60,757 bases of DNA from an uncultured Burkholderiales bacterium (GCA_903832625.1 CAILCI010000054.1:1-60757); one strand, 5' to 3'. Shown: positions 34,105 through 44,884, counted from the stretch's first letter. The notes: generated by a model from the sequence alone, not told the origin. Program-made: numbers and translations.

Positions 34105-35538
34105 ATGACAAGTTCCTTTTCCAATTTGCAGCTAGCCCCAGCGCTAGCGCGTGCCGTAGCCGAGATGGGCTACGAGTCGATGACCCCCATTCAAGAGCAG
34201 GCCATTCCGGTGGTTTTGACGGGGCAAGACGTGATGGGCGCAGCCCAAACCGGTACCGGTAAAACAGCGGCTTTTTCGCTGCCTTTGTTGCAGCGCTTGC
34301 TCAAGCACGAAAACGCCTCCACCTCGCCTGCGCGCCATCCGGTGCGTGCCTTGGTGTTGTTGCCCACCCGTGAGCTGGCCGACCAAGTGGCGCAGCAAAT
34401 CAAACAATACGCCGTGCACACCCAGTTGCGCAGCGCCGTGGTGTTTGGCGGCATGGACATGAAACCCCAAACCGTTGAGCTGAAAAAAGGCGTCGAAGTG
34501 CTGGTGGCCACACCGGGGCGTTTGCTCGACCACATCGAAGCCAAAAACGTGGTGCTCAACCAAGTCGAATACGTGGTGTTGGACGAAGCCGACCGCATGT
34601 TGGACATTGGCTTTTTGCCCGATTTGCAACGCATCTTGAGCCATTTGCCCAAGCAGCGCACCACGCTGTTGTTCTCGGCCACGTTCTCGCCCGAAATCAA
34701 ACGCTTGGCAGGCAGTTATTTGCAAAACCCTGTCACCATTGAGGTGGCGCGTCCCAACCAAACCGCGTCCACCGTGACGCAGCATTTCTACAGCGTCAGC
34801 CCAGACGACAAATACCGTGCGCTGCAACAAATGGTGCGCCAAAGCGGCATCAAACAAGCCTTTGTGTTTTGCAACAGCAAACTTGGCTGCGCCCGTTTGG
34901 CGCGTTCGCTGGAGCGCGACGGTTTTCGCACCACGGCCTTGCACGGCGACAAAAGCCAAGACGAGCGCTTGAAAGCACTCGAAGCCTTCAAAGCGGGCAG
35001 CGTCGATTTGCTGATTTGCACCGATGTGGCCGCTCGCGGCTTGGACATCAAAGATGTGCCGGGCGTGTTTAACTTTGACATTCCGTTCAACGTCGAAGAC
35101 TATGTGCACCGCATTGGCCGCACAGGCCGCGCAGGCGCGTCGGGCGTCGCCATCAGCTTTGTCAGCCACAGCGATCAGCGCTTGGTGGTCGATTTGGAAA
35201 AACTGCTCAAGAGCAAAATCAACTTAGAAGCGGTCGAGTTCGAAGAAGACCGCCCGCGTGAACGCATCAACAAAGGCCGCCGTGCTTGGGGCGAAGACGA
35301 TCCGCGTGATGTGCTGGATGCGCCGCGTGAATCGCGCGAGCCGCGTGAGTCGTCAGGCCGTGGTCGCGGTGCTTATGCAGGCGCACCCCGTGTGGCGCAC
35401 GATCCGTTTTTTGACAAGCCTTACGAGCCGTCCAATATTGGAAAACCTGTGGGCCAAGTCAGTGTTGAGCCTTTGCGCAAAAGCAGCAACATCAAATCCA
35501 AACGCAAGGTGGCGGCGCTCTTCAAGAGCGAAAGCTAA
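34105..35538 (+). CDS. rhlE: DEAD-box RNA helicase, RhlE type
   Basis: 477 residues. Q motif with FSNLQLAPALARAVAEMGYESMTPIQEQAIP, Walker A AQTGTGKT (47-54), PTRELA, DEAD box VLDEADRMLDIGF, SAT in LFSATFSPEI, and the C-terminal helicase motifs DVAARGLDI and HRIGRTGRAG. A basic, Arg-rich tail (about 395-477) probably binds RNA. ATG 34105 gives the standard N terminus. A small hairpin GTGCG/CGCAC (34084-34099) ends 5 nt before it. Roles in ribosome assembly and RNA turnover are usual for the family. Confidence 0.93.
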   Translation: MTSSFSNLQLAPALARAVAEMGYESMTPIQEQAIPVVLTGQDVMGAAQTGTGKTAAFSLPLLQRLLKHENASTSPARHPVRALVLLPTRELADQVAQQIKQYAVHTQLRSAVVFGGMDMKPQTVELKKGVEVLVATPGRLLDHIEAKNVVLNQVEYVVLDEADRMLDIGFLPDLQRILSHLPKQRTTLLFSATFSPEIKRLAGSYLQNPVTIEVARPNQTASTVTQHFYSVSPDDKYRALQQMVRQSGIKQAFVFCNSKLGCARLARSLERDGFRTTALHGDKSQDERLKALEAFKAGSVDLLICTDVAARGLDIKDVPGVFNFDIPFNVEDYVHRIGRTGRAGASGVAISFVSHSDQRLVVDLEKLLKSKINLEAVEFEEDRPRERINKGRRAWGEDDPRDVLDAPRESREPRESSGRGRGAYAGAPRVAHDPFFDKPYEPSNIGKPVGQVSVEPLRKSSNIKSKRKVAALFKSES

Positions 35539-36380
35539 GCCAGCGGGTTTTGCGCCTGCTCACAGTCCACGCTGATGCGCTCGGCTTGGCTGAAATCAGC
35601 AACTTGTGCGTGCGGCAAGCGCAAAGCGCTCAAGCAGCCGCCCCATACGCAGCCGTCGTCCAAGCACACCACGTCATTTCTGTGGGTGGACTTCAAGGTG
35701 GACCAATGGCCAAAAGCGAGCAAGACTTCTTGCGTGCGCCGCTGCGGCACATCAAACCAAGGCATCAAATGCGCGGGCGCAAGCTCTGCGCTTTCTTTGA
35801 CCGAAAAATCCATCGCGCCCTGCGCATCGCAATAGCGCAAGCGGGTGAGCGCATTCACAACAATGCGCAAGCGATCTGCGCCTGCCAAACTGTTGTGCCA
35901 GACGTTGGGCATGCCGCCATACATGTGCGGCATGAACTGCGCCCAGTCGGGGCTGCGCAGCACGCTTTCTACTTCGTGCGCCAATTGCAAGGTTTGCGCC
36001 ACATCCCACTGCGGCAGCACACCCGCATGCACCATGAGCAAGCGCCCAGTGTGAATGGCCATGGCTTGTTGGCGCAACCAAGTCAACAAGGCTTCGCGAT
36101 CTGGCGCTTGCAGCACATCGGCACATGTGTCTTGCGGATTGGCTTTGCGCACGCCTTGCGAGACGGCCAGCAAATGCAAGTCGTGGTTGCCCAGCAAACA
36201 GTGCGCGCTGCCTGCCAAGCCCATCAAACGGCGCAGCGTGGCCGCGTTGCTGGGGCCACGGTTGACCAAGTCGCCCAGCAAGTAGAGGCTGTCGCGGCTG
36301 GGTGAGAAATCAATTTTTTGTAACAAACGTCCCAAAGCTTCATCGCAGCCTTGGACGTCGCCAATCAAGTAAAGTGCCAT
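35535..36380 (-). CDS. apaH: Symmetrical bis(5'-nucleosyl)-tetraphosphatase
   Basis: 281 residues, hydrolyses Ap4A to two ADP. Metallophosphatase motifs: MALYLIGDVQGC, LLGDLVNRGP, GNHDLH, MVHAG and the late GHW. Start at 36380 equals the Escherichia coli N terminus (MATYLIGDVHGC); longer in-frame starts exist up to 36521 but would run into the divergent CorC gene. The stop overlaps the rhlE stop by 4 bp, convergent. Confidence 0.94.
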   Translation of the reverse strand: MALYLIGDVQGCDEALGRLLQKIDFSPSRDSLYLLGDLVNRGPSNAATLRRLMGLAGSAHCLLGNHDLHLLAVSQGVRKANPQDTCADVLQAPDREALLTWLRQQAMAIHTGRLLMVHAGVLPQWDVAQTLQLAHEVESVLRSPDWAQFMPHMYGGMPNVWHNSLAGADRLRIVVNALTRLRYCDAQGAMDFSVKESAELAPAHLMPWFDVPQRRTQEVLLAFGHWSTLKSTHRNDVVCLDDGCVWGGCLSALRLPHAQVADFSQAERISVDCEQAQNPLA

Positions 36381-36420
36381 CTGGCGATTGTCGCCAAGCT
36401 TTTGGGCAGTTTGAAATCTC

Positions 36421-37734
36421 ATGGATATTTTGTTAATTGTTCTTTTGACGCTCATCAATGGCGTGTTTGCCATGTCGGAGATGGCCTTGTCATCTAGCCG
36501 CAAGGCGCGTTTGGCGGCCATGCAAGAGGCGGGCGACGCCAGCGCGGGTGCGGCTTTGCGCTTGATGGATCAGCCGACCCAGTTTTTATCGACGGTGCAA
36601 ATTGGCATCACCTCGATTGGCGTGATGAACGGCATCGTGGGCGAGGCGGCGTTCAGCGCTGAATTGTCAGATTGGCTGCAAATTCAGGGCGTGACCTCGC
36701 AGGTCTCAGGCGTCATGGCCACGGGCTTGGTGGTCACGCTCATCACATTCAGCACGATTTTGTTTGGCGAGTTGGTGCCCAAGCGCATTGGCCAGCTCTA
36801 TCCCGAGTTGGTGGCGCGTTGGACGGCGCCGCTCATGCTGACCTTGGCCACGCTCACGCGCCCCTTTGTGTGGGCGCTCTCCAACAGCACGGGCGCAATT
36901 TTGAAGCTGCTGCGCGTGGACACGCGCGGCAACCGCACCGTGACAGAAGAAGAAATCACCGCCAGCTTGGTCGAAGGCGTGGATGCGGGTGTGATCGAGC
37001 AGCATGAACACCAAATGGTGCAAAACGTGTTTCATCTGGACGAGCGTTTGCTCACCTCCATGATGGTGCCGCGCGACGACATCGAGTGGTTAGATGCCAA
37101 ACTCAGTGTGGTCGAGGCCTTGGCGCAAGTGGGGGCAGAAGGCGCGCACTCTTGGTATCCGGTGTGTCGCGGCGGTTTGGATGATGTGGTGGGCGCGGTC
37201 AGCGTTTCGCGTTTGCTGGGCTTGGGCTCTAGCACCGACATGCAAGTCGATGCGCTGGTGCAGCCCGTCGCCTTTGTGCCCGAAACCTTGAGCGGGCTAG
37301 ATTTGTTGGAGCAATTCAGAAAACCTGTAGAACGCGCCACCGCGCACGGACGCATGGTCTTGGTGGTTGATGAGTACGGCATGGTGCAAGGCCTGATGAC
37401 GCCGCGCGACTTGCTCGAAGCCATCACGGGCGAGTTGCTGCAAGCCACACCGACCGACGAAGCCTGGGCCACGCCCCAAGCCGACGGCACTTGGTGGATT
37501 GACGGTTTGATGCCCGTGGCCGAGTTCAAAGCCCGTTTGCAAATTCGTGATTTGCCGCTGGAAGAGCGCGGCCTCTACAACACCGTGGCGGGATTATTCA
37601 TGGCCTTGTGTGGGCATTTGCCTGCGGTGGGCGACCGCGTGGAATGCGAAGGCTGGATGCTGGAAGTGTTGGCACTGGAGGGGCGGCGCATCGACAAGTT
37701 GTTGCTCACGCCCTTGGTCACTGAAACCGAATGA
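36421..37734 (+). CDS. CorC/HlyC-family membrane protein (CNNM, CBS domains)
   Basis: 437 residues. N-terminal DUF21/CNNM domain with about four helices (MDILLIVLLTLINGVFAMSEMALSSSRKARL, QIGITSIGVMNGIVGEAAFS, FGELVPKRIG). Two CBS domains follow (MMVPRDDIEWLD; VDEYGMVQGLMTPRDLLEAI), then a CorC_HlyC transport-associated domain (WWIDGLMPVAEF, YNTVAGLFMALCGHLPAVGD). Relatives export Mg2+ or act in Co2+/Mg2+ resistance; the hemolysin label is historical. Confidence 0.93.
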   Translation: MDILLIVLLTLINGVFAMSEMALSSSRKARLAAMQEAGDASAGAALRLMDQPTQFLSTVQIGITSIGVMNGIVGEAAFSAELSDWLQIQGVTSQVSGVMATGLVVTLITFSTILFGELVPKRIGQLYPELVARWTAPLMLTLATLTRPFVWALSNSTGAILKLLRVDTRGNRTVTEEEITASLVEGVDAGVIEQHEHQMVQNVFHLDERLLTSMMVPRDDIEWLDAKLSVVEALAQVGAEGAHSWYPVCRGGLDDVVGAVSVSRLLGLGSSTDMQVDALVQPVAFVPETLSGLDLLEQFRKPVERATAHGRMVLVVDEYGMVQGLMTPRDLLEAITGELLQATPTDEAWATPQADGTWWIDGLMPVAEFKARLQIRDLPLEERGLYNTVAGLFMALCGHLPAVGDRVECEGWMLEVLALEGRRIDKLLLTPLVTETE

Positions 37735-38482
37735 CCGCGCCGGCTGGCTTGCGTTCAAACGGCAGTTGATAAATCCACACAGGCCGCCCGTCGGGGCTCT
37801 CCACCACAGCCTGAGCTTTGAGCTCCCGCGCTTCGAACTCCAAACTCACCAACCATGCGCCTGGGCGCAATTGCGCTTCGGCTTTTTCTACTGCGCGAGG
37901 CATGGTCTCTGGGCGCTGAAACAAATAAACCAAGTCGTAGCTGCTCCAGTCGGCTTGCCAAATATCGCCTTGTCGAATGCGGGCAAAAGTGCAGCGCAGC
38001 GCGCTTAAAAAACGCAGCGGCCAGCTCATTTCTATGCCTGTGAAATCGGCACGCGGAAAAGCATTACGCAGCGCAATCAAGCCGTCGCCCATGCCGCTGC
38101 CAGCATCCAATATTCGCGCACCAGCCAAAAGCGTGATGTGATCGGGCAGCAAGCGCAGAGCTTTTTTGGGCGTCGGAAAAAGGGGTGCGTCTTGCCAAGC
38201 GCGACGCGGATAGACCAAGACCACAACCAGCAGTAGCACCAACCAGCCCACAGGAGGCAAATTCAAGCCACCGTTAACACCCATGTAAGAGAGCGGAAAA
38301 CCCAGTCCCACCAAGGCTTTGCGCATGGTGGTGTGCGTCAAGCGGGTGAGAAAACCACTCCAAAAAACAGGCAACAACAACGCGATCCATTCAGGCGCAG
38401 CCGCTCTGAGCAAGGCGTCGTAGAACAGCCAAGAGGAGATCCAAGCCAGCAAAGCGGGCAGAGGCCAAGTCAGTTTAATCAT
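37718..38482 (-). CDS. Membrane-anchored class I SAM methyltransferase-like protein
   Basis: 254 residues when started at 38482 (MIKLTWPLPALL). About four hydrophobic helices occupy residues 1-100 (WLVLLLVVVLVYPRRAW). A Rossmann domain follows, with the SAM loop ARILDAGSGMGDGLIALRNAFPRADFTGIEMSW and a DLVYLFQRPE block. Similar membrane methyltransferases of unknown substrate occur in Burkholderiales. The 3' end overlaps the CorC gene by 17 bp. Divergent from the copper operon. Confidence 0.8.
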   Translation of the reverse strand: MIKLTWPLPALLAWISSWLFYDALLRAAAPEWIALLLPVFWSGFLTRLTHTTMRKALVGLGFPLSYMGVNGGLNLPPVGWLVLLLVVVLVYPRRAWQDAPLFPTPKKALRLLPDHITLLAGARILDAGSGMGDGLIALRNAFPRADFTGIEMSWPLRFLSALRCTFARIRQGDIWQADWSSYDLVYLFQRPETMPRAVEKAEAQLRPGAWLVSLEFEARELKAQAVVESPDGRPVWIYQLPFERKPAGAVIRFQ

Positions 38483-38524
38483 GGACGCGAATGATAGAGC
38501 CTTGTTTGATACGTTTTTAAGTTG

Positions 38525-38554
38525 TTGCGCGATGCAATCAACTGCGCATAGAAT
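38525..38554 (+). promoter_or_regulatory. Candidate promoter of the cus operon
   Basis: TTGCGC at 38525-38530, an 18-bp spacer and TAGAAT at 38549-38554, about 25 bp before the GTG start at 38579. The spacer contains the repeated bases TTGCGC/TGCGCA. A MerR-type binding site would usually need a 19-20 bp spacer, so I do not claim one. Confidence 0.45.
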
Positions 38555-38578
38555 GAACGAATATTTAAGTGTTACAAA

Positions 38579-38962
38579 GTGCATTTCTCTCGGTTTGTTT
38601 TGCGTTGCGTGTGTGGTTTGCTCATCAGCTTGTTGCTGTTGACGCAAAGCGCTATTGCGTCTTATGTGTGTCCGAGCACATCGTCGTCCATTGAGAATGT
38701 TTCGGCTTCTGTCCACGACTGCCTTCCCAGCCACTCAGATGTGGCAAAAGATGAAAACCTCAATTTGTGTCGTGCTTCTTGTAGCGAGCTCGAACCTGTG
38801 GCGCAAGAACTGGGCGCACACAATCCGCACATTGAAATCAGCCACTGGTCTTATCCGGTGCAACTAGCCGTTGCGCCAGAGCCTTCAACATGGCTCGATG
38901 CGCCCAATTTAATCGTGGCCGAGCCCGCGCTATCGGTGCTGTTTTGTTGTTATAGAAATTGA
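38579..38962 (+). CDS. Small secreted Cys/His-containing protein heading the cus operon
   Basis: 127 residues with GTG start. The N terminus CVCGLLISLLLLTQSAIASYVC is a signal peptide with an AIA-S or IAS-Y cleavage. The mature part has several Cys (DCLPSHSD, LCRASCSELE) and His and ends FCCYRN. Secreted proteins of this size often lead cus/czc operons in betaproteobacteria. A metal-linked periplasmic role is likely but not proven. The gap to the next gene holds a hairpin, AAAGGCTTT/AAAGCCTTT. Confidence 0.65.
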   Translation: MHFSRFVLRCVCGLLISLLLLTQSAIASYVCPSTSSSIENVSASVHDCLPSHSDVAKDENLNLCRASCSELEPVAQELGAHNPHIEISHWSYPVQLAVAPEPSTWLDAPNLIVAEPALSVLFCCYRN

Positions 38963-39051
38963 AGTCTCCAACGAAGTTTTTTTAAAGGCTTTCAAAGCCT
39001 TTGAGGTGCGTGCGTATGGCTGCACGCGATCAATTCGTTTGGAGATTTTTT

Positions 39052-40326
39052 ATGTATTCAAAAAAGCGCTCGCCTTGGCGAGCCCGCTTTGTGGCGAGGT
39101 TTTGCGTTCTCAGCGCTTGCTTCGCCCTCGGCAGCGCACATGCGCAAAACACCTTGTCTCTTGATGCCGCCTTGCGCATGGCGCTAGAGCATTCGCAGAC
39201 CTTGGCTGCAAAAGACCAAGCCGTGTTGGCTGCACAAGCCTTGTCGGTTGCCGCCGCGCAATTGCCCGACCCATCGCTCAAGTTGGGCGTCAACAACTTA
39301 CCCGTGACGGGCGCAGACAAGTACAGCCTGACCCGCGACTTCATGACCATGCGCAGCGTTGGTTTGGCGCAAGAGTGGGTGCGTGCTGACAAGCGTCAAG
39401 CCCTGTCTGCGCGGTATGACAGCGAAGCGCAAGTCGCGCTGGCGCAGCGACGCATGTCCGAGCAAGACATTCAGCGCGAAACGGCGCAAGCTTGGCTGAC
39501 ACTGCATTTTCAGCAACGCGTGCATCAGCTTTTAAACCAGCAAAGCCAAGAAATGGGTTTGCAGCTTCAAAGCGTGCAAGCCGCTTACCGCGTGCTCAAA
39601 GCCAGTCAGACCGATGTGTTGGCTGCGCGTTTGGCGCTGGCGCAAGTCAAAGACCAACTCGCGCAAAGCCAGCGTTTGCTGGCGCTGGGGCAAACCCAAC
39701 TCATGCGCTGGACGGGCAGCGATGTTGTGCAAGCCTTGGATGATTTACCTGACTTCAAGAGTTTGCATTGGCAAGTTGATGATTTGCAGAGCCTCAACGA
39801 CCATCATCCCACCTTGGTGGTGATGCAAAAAGCCGAAGCCGTTGCACAAGCTGAACTCGATTTAGCCAAGGCCAACCGTCGCCCCAATTGGAGCGCTGAG
39901 CTGATGTTCAACAAACGCGGCTCGGAGTTTTCGGACATGGTGTCGCTCAATTTTTCGCGTCCTTTGCAATGGAACGCGGGCAATTTGCAAGAGCGCGAAG
40001 TTGCGGCAAAGACGGCTGCATTGGCGCAATTGCAGGCCGAGCGGCTGGAGGGCTCGCGCGAGCACCTTGCACAGGTCAGTGCGGTTGTTCAAACTTGGCG
40101 CAGCAACCAAGCCCGATTGCAGGAATTCGAAGCCACGCAATTGCCCCTCGCGCAGCTTCGCAAACAAGCCGCCGAGGTGGCCTACAAAAACGCTTCGGGC
40201 AGCTTGAACGATGTGCTGCAAACACGGCGCATGGCGCTGGAAACACAAATGGATTATTTGCGTCTCGCGCTAGAAACAGCGCAGCAATGGGCGCAACTCA
40301 ACTACCTCACCCCCGGCAGGAATTGA
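39052..40326 (+). CDS. cusC: Outer-membrane efflux protein of the TolC family (CusC-like)
   Basis: 424 residues with signal peptide (cleavage near SAHA-Q, residue 32). Repeated long helices with Ala/Gln-rich heptads, as in LDAALRMALEHSQTLAAKDQAVLAAQAL and the second-half repeat MQKAEAVAQAELDLAKANRRPNWSAELM, define the trimeric tunnel family. ATG 39052 has GGAGA 7 nt upstream; a TTG at 39001 lies before the signal and is not favoured. One base separates its stop from cusB. Confidence 0.9.
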   Translation: MYSKKRSPWRARFVARFCVLSACFALGSAHAQNTLSLDAALRMALEHSQTLAAKDQAVLAAQALSVAAAQLPDPSLKLGVNNLPVTGADKYSLTRDFMTMRSVGLAQEWVRADKRQALSARYDSEAQVALAQRRMSEQDIQRETAQAWLTLHFQQRVHQLLNQQSQEMGLQLQSVQAAYRVLKASQTDVLAARLALAQVKDQLAQSQRLLALGQTQLMRWTGSDVVQALDDLPDFKSLHWQVDDLQSLNDHHPTLVVMQKAEAVAQAELDLAKANRRPNWSAELMFNKRGSEFSDMVSLNFSRPLQWNAGNLQEREVAAKTAALAQLQAERLEGSREHLAQVSAVVQTWRSNQARLQEFEATQLPLAQLRKQAAEVAYKNASGSLNDVLQTRRMALETQMDYLRLALETAQQWAQLNYLTPGRN

Positions 40327-40327
40327 T

Positions 40328-41719
40328 ATGAAAAAAACACATTGGGTATTCACCCTGAGCGCTGCTGCGCTCGCATTGGCTGGCGCTTATGGCCTCTACC
40401 GCTTCAACACTCACATGCCCGTGGTCGCGGTACATGACTTGCCTGCGGCCTCATCAGCCGCTCAAACAGCAAGCAGCACAACATCACAAGGCACAACCCA
40501 AGCAACTCCTAAAAATGCCTTGCCGCAAAACGTCGCCGAAGGCGAAGAGGCCACACGCAGACACGTTGCGCAAGGCATCAAGGCGGGTGACATCGACCCC
40601 GACAACGGAGGCAAAGTGCTCTACTACCAAGACCCCATGGTGCCGGGCAATCGCTTTGACAAACCCGGCAAATCGCCCTTCATGGACATGATGCTGGTGC
40701 CTGTGTATTCCGGCGCAGACAGCGACTCGGGCAGCGTGACGGTGAGTTCACGCATTCAACAAAACTTGGGTGTACGCACTGCCGAGGTCAGTCAGGGCAG
40801 CTTGTCGCCGCACATCAGCGCTGTGGGCAATATCGCCTTGAACGAGCGCGACCAAGTGGTGATGCAAGCCAGAGCCAGCGGTTTTATTGAACGCTTGCAT
40901 GTGCGCTCCACGATGGAGAAAGTTCGCAAAGGCCAAGCCTTGGTCGATGTGTATGTGCCCGAGTGGGTGGCCGCGCAAGAAGAGTTTTTGTCGCTCAAAC
41001 GCTTTCAAGGCGCAGACGCCAGCAGTTTGGTCGATGCTGCCAAGCAGCGCATGCGGCAAGTCGGCATGAGTGAGGCGCAGATTCAAGAAGTGGTGCAAGC
41101 GGGCGCTGTGCAGCCGCGCACCACCTTGCGTGCGCCTATGGACGGCGTGGTGTTGGAAAACTTGGCGCGCGAAGGCATGGCTTTTTCTGGGGGCGCGACC
41201 TTGTTCCGCATCAACAGCTTGAGCAGCGTGTGGGCCGAGGCCGAGTTGCCTGAGAGCCAAGTGGCATTTGTACGTGTTGGCGCACAAGTGCAAGCCAAAA
41301 GCAGTTCTGAAGCCAAGCCCTTCAAAGGCCAAGTGATTGCCGTGTTGCCCGAGGTCAATCCTGCGACGCGAACCGTCAAAGTGCGCATGGCCTTGCGCAA
41401 TGCAAGCGAACATTTGCTGCCCGGTATGTTTGTGCAAATGCAGTTCACCGATCCTCAGAGTCGCCATGTTTTGCTAATTCCCAGCGAGGCTCTCATTCAA
41501 ACGGGCAAGCGAACCGTGGTGTTGGTGGCCGAGGCGGGCGGGAAATTCCGTCCTGTTGAGGTGGACATCGGCATTGAAAACGCGGGCTTGACCGAAATCA
41601 AAAGCGGGCTTCGTTTGCGCGAGCAAGTGGTCGTGTCGTCGCAGTTCTTGATTGACTCAGAGGCCAGTTTGAAAGGCGTTGAAGCCCGCTTGAACGGTCA
41701 AGAAGGAGCGCGTCCATGA
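40328..41719 (+). CDS. cusB: RND efflux periplasmic adaptor CusB, with heavy-metal-binding domain
   Basis: 463 residues. N-terminal membrane anchor/signal ([21 protein letters not shown]). A short metal-binding segment follows, with [31 protein letters not shown], rich in Met like the CusB/CusF-related heavy-metal-binding domain. Then come barrel-sandwich ([21 protein letters not shown]), alpha-hairpin, lipoyl and beta-barrel domains ([21 protein letters not shown]). Overlaps cusA by ATGA. It links CusC with CusA and hands over Cu(I)/Ag(I). Confidence 0.92.
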   Translation: MKKTHWVFTLSAAALALAGAYGLYRFNTHMPVVAVHDLPAASSAAQTASSTTSQGTTQATPKNALPQNVAEGEEATRRHVAQGIKAGDIDPDNGGKVLYYQDPMVPGNRFDKPGKSPFMDMMLVPVYSGADSDSGSVTVSSRIQQNLGVRTAEVSQGSLSPHISAVGNIALNERDQVVMQARASGFIERLHVRSTMEKVRKGQALVDVYVPEWVAAQEEFLSLKRFQGADASSLVDAAKQRMRQVGMSEAQIQEVVQAGAVQPRTTLRAPMDGVVLENLAREGMAFSGGATLFRINSLSSVWAEAELPESQVAFVRVGAQVQAKSSSEAKPFKGQVIAVLPEVNPATRTVKVRMALRNASEHLLPGMFVQMQFTDPQSRHVLLIPSEALIQTGKRTVVLVAEAGGKFRPVEVDIGIENAGLTEIKSGLRLREQVVVSSQFLIDSEASLKGVEARLNGQEGARP

Positions 41720-44700
41720 TTGCTCAACTCATCCGCTGGTCCATCGTCAACCGATTTTTGGTGTTGCTGGCCACTTTCATGATGGCGGCTTGGGGCGTGT
41801 ATTCGCTCAACAAAACGCCGCTGGACGCGCTGCCCGATTTGTCTGACGTGCAAGTCATCATCCGCACCACTTATCCGGGTCAAGCGCCTCGTATTGTGGA
41901 AAACCAAGTCACCTATCCGCTCACCACCACCATGCTGTCGGTGCCGGGTGCCAAGACGGTGCGCGGTTATTCGTTTTTTGGCGATTCGTATGTCTATGTG
42001 CTGTTTGAAGATGGCACCGATTTGTATTGGGCGCGTTCACGGGTGTTGGAATACCTCAACCAAGTGCAATCCAAATTGCCGCCCAGTGCCAAAGCTTCGC
42101 TGGGGCCAGATGCCACGGGCGTGGGCTGGATTTATCAATACTCTTTGATTGATCGCAAAGGCACACACGACGCATCGCAACTGCGTGCCTTGCAAGATTG
42201 GTTTTTGAAGTACGAACTCAAAACCGTCCCCAATGTGGCCGAAGTGGCCTCGATTGGCGGCATGGTGCGGCAATACCAAATCGTCTTAGACCCCGACAAA
42301 ATGGCCACCTACCGCATTGCCAACACACAGGTGGTGGATGCCATTCAAAAAGCCAACCAAGAAAGCGGCGGCTCAGTGTTGGAGTTGGGCGAGGCCGAAT
42401 ACGTGGTGCGTGCCTCGGGCTATTTGACGAGCTTGGAGGATTTTCGCAATGTGCCGCTGCGCACCAACGAGGCAGGCGTGCCTGTGCGTTTAGGCGATGT
42501 GGCGCGCATTCAACTCGGGCCCGAAATGCGCCGTGGCATTGGCGAACTCGATGGCGAGGGTGAAGCCACGGGCGGCGTGATCGTCATGCGCACCGGTAAA
42601 AACGCGCTCGAAACCATTGCGGCAGTCAAAACCAAATTGCATCAATTGCAAGCCGGTTTGCCCGAAGGCGTAGAAATTGTGCCGACCTACGACCGCTCCA
42701 GCTTGATTGAGCGCGCCATTGAAAACTTGGGCTTTAAGCTGCTCGAAGAGTTTGTGGTGGTGGCGGTGGTGTGTTTGATTTTTCTCTTTCACATGCGCTC
42801 GGCTTTGGTGGCGATTGTGTCGTTGCCGTTGGGCATTTTGATGGCCTTCATCGTCATGCACTACCAAGGGGTGAATGCCAACATCATGTCGCTGGGCGGC
42901 ATTGCCATTGCCATTGGTGCGATGGTCGATGCGGCGGTGGTGATGATTGAAAACGCACACAAACATTTGGAGCATTGGAAGCACCGCAACCCAAACGCTG
43001 AGTTGACAGGCAATGCGCGCTGGCGAGTCATGGGCGACGCTGCGGCAGAGGTGGGGCCGGCATTGTTTTTCTCGCTGCTCATCATCACTTTGTCGTTCAT
43101 TCCGGTGTTCACGTTGGAGGCGCAAGAGGGGCGTTTGTTCTCGCCCTTGGCCTTTACCAAAACCTATGCCATGGCAGCGGCGGCGGGCTTGTCCGTCACC
43201 TTGATTCCTGTGCTCATGGGCTACTTGATTCGCGGGACGATTCCAGATGAGAAATCCAATCCGATCAACCGATTTTTGATCAAGGTCTATGAACCTTTGT
43301 TGGAAAAAGTGTTGGCAAAACCCAAGCTCACATTGGGCGCAGCGGCTGTGTTGTTGGTGCTGAGTTTTTGGCCTTTGCAGCACATTGGCGGTGAGTTCAT
43401 GCCGCGCTTGGACGAGGGCGATTTGCTCTACATGCCTTCGGCCTTGCCGGGGCTCTCGGCGGGCAAAGCGTCTGAACTGTTGCAACAAACCGATCGACTC
43501 ATCAAAACCGTGCCCGAGGTGTTGAGCGTTTATGGCAAAGCAGGGCGTGCTGAAACCGCATCTGATCCTGCGCCTCTGGAAATGTTTGAAACCACGATTC
43601 AGTTCAAACCGCGCAAGGAATGGCGCTCAGGCATGACGCAAGACAAACTGATTGAGGAGCTAGACCGCATTGTCAAAGTGCCGGGCATTGCCAACATTTG
43701 GGTGCCACCCATTCGCAACCGCATTGACATGCTGGCCACGGGCATCAAAAGCCCTGTGGGCGTGAAGGTTGCGGGTACAGACCTCGCCACCATCGACCGC
43801 ATCACCACCGAAATTGAACGGGTCTTAAAAGACGTCGATGGCGTGAGCAGCGCTTTGGCCGAGCGTTTGACGGGTGGGCGCTATGTGGACATCAACATCA
43901 AGCGCGAAGCCGCGTCGCGCTACGGCATGAACATTGCCGATGTGCAGTCGGTCATCACCACAGCGGTGGGCGGTGAAAACATTGGCGAAACGGTGGAGGG
44001 CTTGCAGCGCTTTCCCATCAACATCCGTTATCCGCGTGAAATTCGTGACTCGCTGGACAAGCTCAAAGCCTTGCCCATCGTCAATGCGCAAGGTATTCGC
44101 TTGGTGTTGTCTGATGTGGCGGACTTGAGCATCACCGACGGTCCGCCCATGTTGCGCAGCGAAAACGCGCGGCTCTCGGGCTGGGTGTATGTGGACATTC
44201 GCGGACGCGATTTGCGCTCTGCGGTGCGTGACATGCAAACGGCGGTGATGCGCGAGGTCAAGTTGCCGCCAGGCTATTCCATTTCGTGGTCGGGTCAGTT
44301 TGAGTTTTTAGAACGTGCGACAGCCAAGCTCAAAGTGGTGGTGCCATTCACCTTGCTGATTATTTTTGTGCTGTTGTACTTGACCTTCAAGCGCTTTGAA
44401 GAAGCTGCGCTCATCATGATGACGCTGCCTTTTGCTCTGGTCGGCGGCATTTGGTTGCTCTACTTGCTCAACTACAACTTGTCGGTGGCGGGTGCGGTGG
44501 GCTTTATTGCGCTGGCGGGTGTGTCGGCAGAGTTTGGTGTCATCATGCTGCTGTATTTGCGCCAAGCGTGGGAGGCCAAGCTTGCGCAGGGCAAGTCGCA
44601 ACCCAGCGATTTGTTAGATGCCATTCGCGAAGGTGCAGTGTTGCGTGTGCGCCCCAAAGCGATGACTGTGGCCGTTATTTTGGCGGGCTTGTTCCCCATC

Positions 44701-44856
44701 ATGTGGGGCACGGGCACGGGCTCAGAAGTCATGCAGCGAATTGCAGCGCCTATGGTGGGCGGCATGATCACTGCGCCGCTGCTCTCGATGTTTGTGATTC
44801 CTGCGGCCTATTGGTTGATGCGTCGTAGAAACTCGGGTGTGCAAAGCGACAGCTGA
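41716..44856 (+). CDS. cusA: Heavy-metal RND pump CusA (Cu(I)/Ag(I))
   Basis: 1046 residues with twelve membrane helices and two large periplasmic loops. The proton-relay stretch [20 protein letters not shown] is that of CusA. The three Met residues that bind copper in the Escherichia coli protein are all present and fall on exactly the same numbers: Met573 (LLYM), Met623 (PLEM) and Met672 (RIDM). This separates it from CzcA-type Zn/Co/Cd pumps. Overlaps cusB by 4 bp. No cusRS or cueR is beside it in this window. Confidence 0.96.
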   Translation: MIAQLIRWSIVNRFLVLLATFMMAAWGVYSLNKTPLDALPDLSDVQVIIRTTYPGQAPRIVENQVTYPLTTTMLSVPGAKTVRGYSFFGDSYVYVLFEDGTDLYWARSRVLEYLNQVQSKLPPSAKASLGPDATGVGWIYQYSLIDRKGTHDASQLRALQDWFLKYELKTVPNVAEVASIGGMVRQYQIVLDPDKMATYRIANTQVVDAIQKANQESGGSVLELGEAEYVVRASGYLTSLEDFRNVPLRTNEAGVPVRLGDVARIQLGPEMRRGIGELDGEGEATGGVIVMRTGKNALETIAAVKTKLHQLQAGLPEGVEIVPTYDRSSLIERAIENLGFKLLEEFVVVAVVCLIFLFHMRSALVAIVSLPLGILMAFIVMHYQGVNANIMSLGGIAIAIGAMVDAAVVMIENAHKHLEHWKHRNPNAELTGNARWRVMGDAAAEVGPALFFSLLIITLSFIPVFTLEAQEGRLFSPLAFTKTYAMAAAAGLSVTLIPVLMGYLIRGTIPDEKSNPINRFLIKVYEPLLEKVLAKPKLTLGAAAVLLVLSFWPLQHIGGEFMPRLDEGDLLYMPSALPGLSAGKASELLQQTDRLIKTVPEVLSVYGKAGRAETASDPAPLEMFETTIQFKPRKEWRSGMTQDKLIEELDRIVKVPGIANIWVPPIRNRIDMLATGIKSPVGVKVAGTDLATIDRITTEIERVLKDVDGVSSALAERLTGGRYVDINIKREAASRYGMNIADVQSVITTAVGGENIGETVEGLQRFPINIRYPREIRDSLDKLKALPIVNAQGIRLVLSDVADLSITDGPPMLRSENARLSGWVYVDIRGRDLRSAVRDMQTAVMREVKLPPGYSISWSGQFEFLERATAKLKVVVPFTLLIIFVLLYLTFKRFEEAALIMMTLPFALVGGIWLLYLLNYNLSVAGAVGFIALAGVSAEFGVIMLLYLRQAWEAKLAQGKSQPSDLLDAIREGAVLRVRPKAMTVAVILAGLFPIMWGTGTGSEVMQRIAAPMVGGMITAPLLSMFVIPAAYWLMRRRNSGVQSDS

Positions 44857-44884
44857 TGCCTAAAATCGTTGCAAAGGAGTTTGT

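Noticed and set aside
34144-35169. 341-codon minus-strand frame opposite rhlE
   Set aside because: Shadow frame; no signal, domain or ribosome site, and rhlE motifs are complete.
38975-39005. Terminator within the cus operon at AAAGGCTTT/AAAGCCTTT
   Set aside because: The T-run precedes the stem instead of following it; perhaps an mRNA stabilising hairpin but not a terminator.
42490-43488. 332-codon minus-strand frame inside cusA
   Set aside because: Shadow frame rich in Arg/His/Gln; cusA is intact across it.
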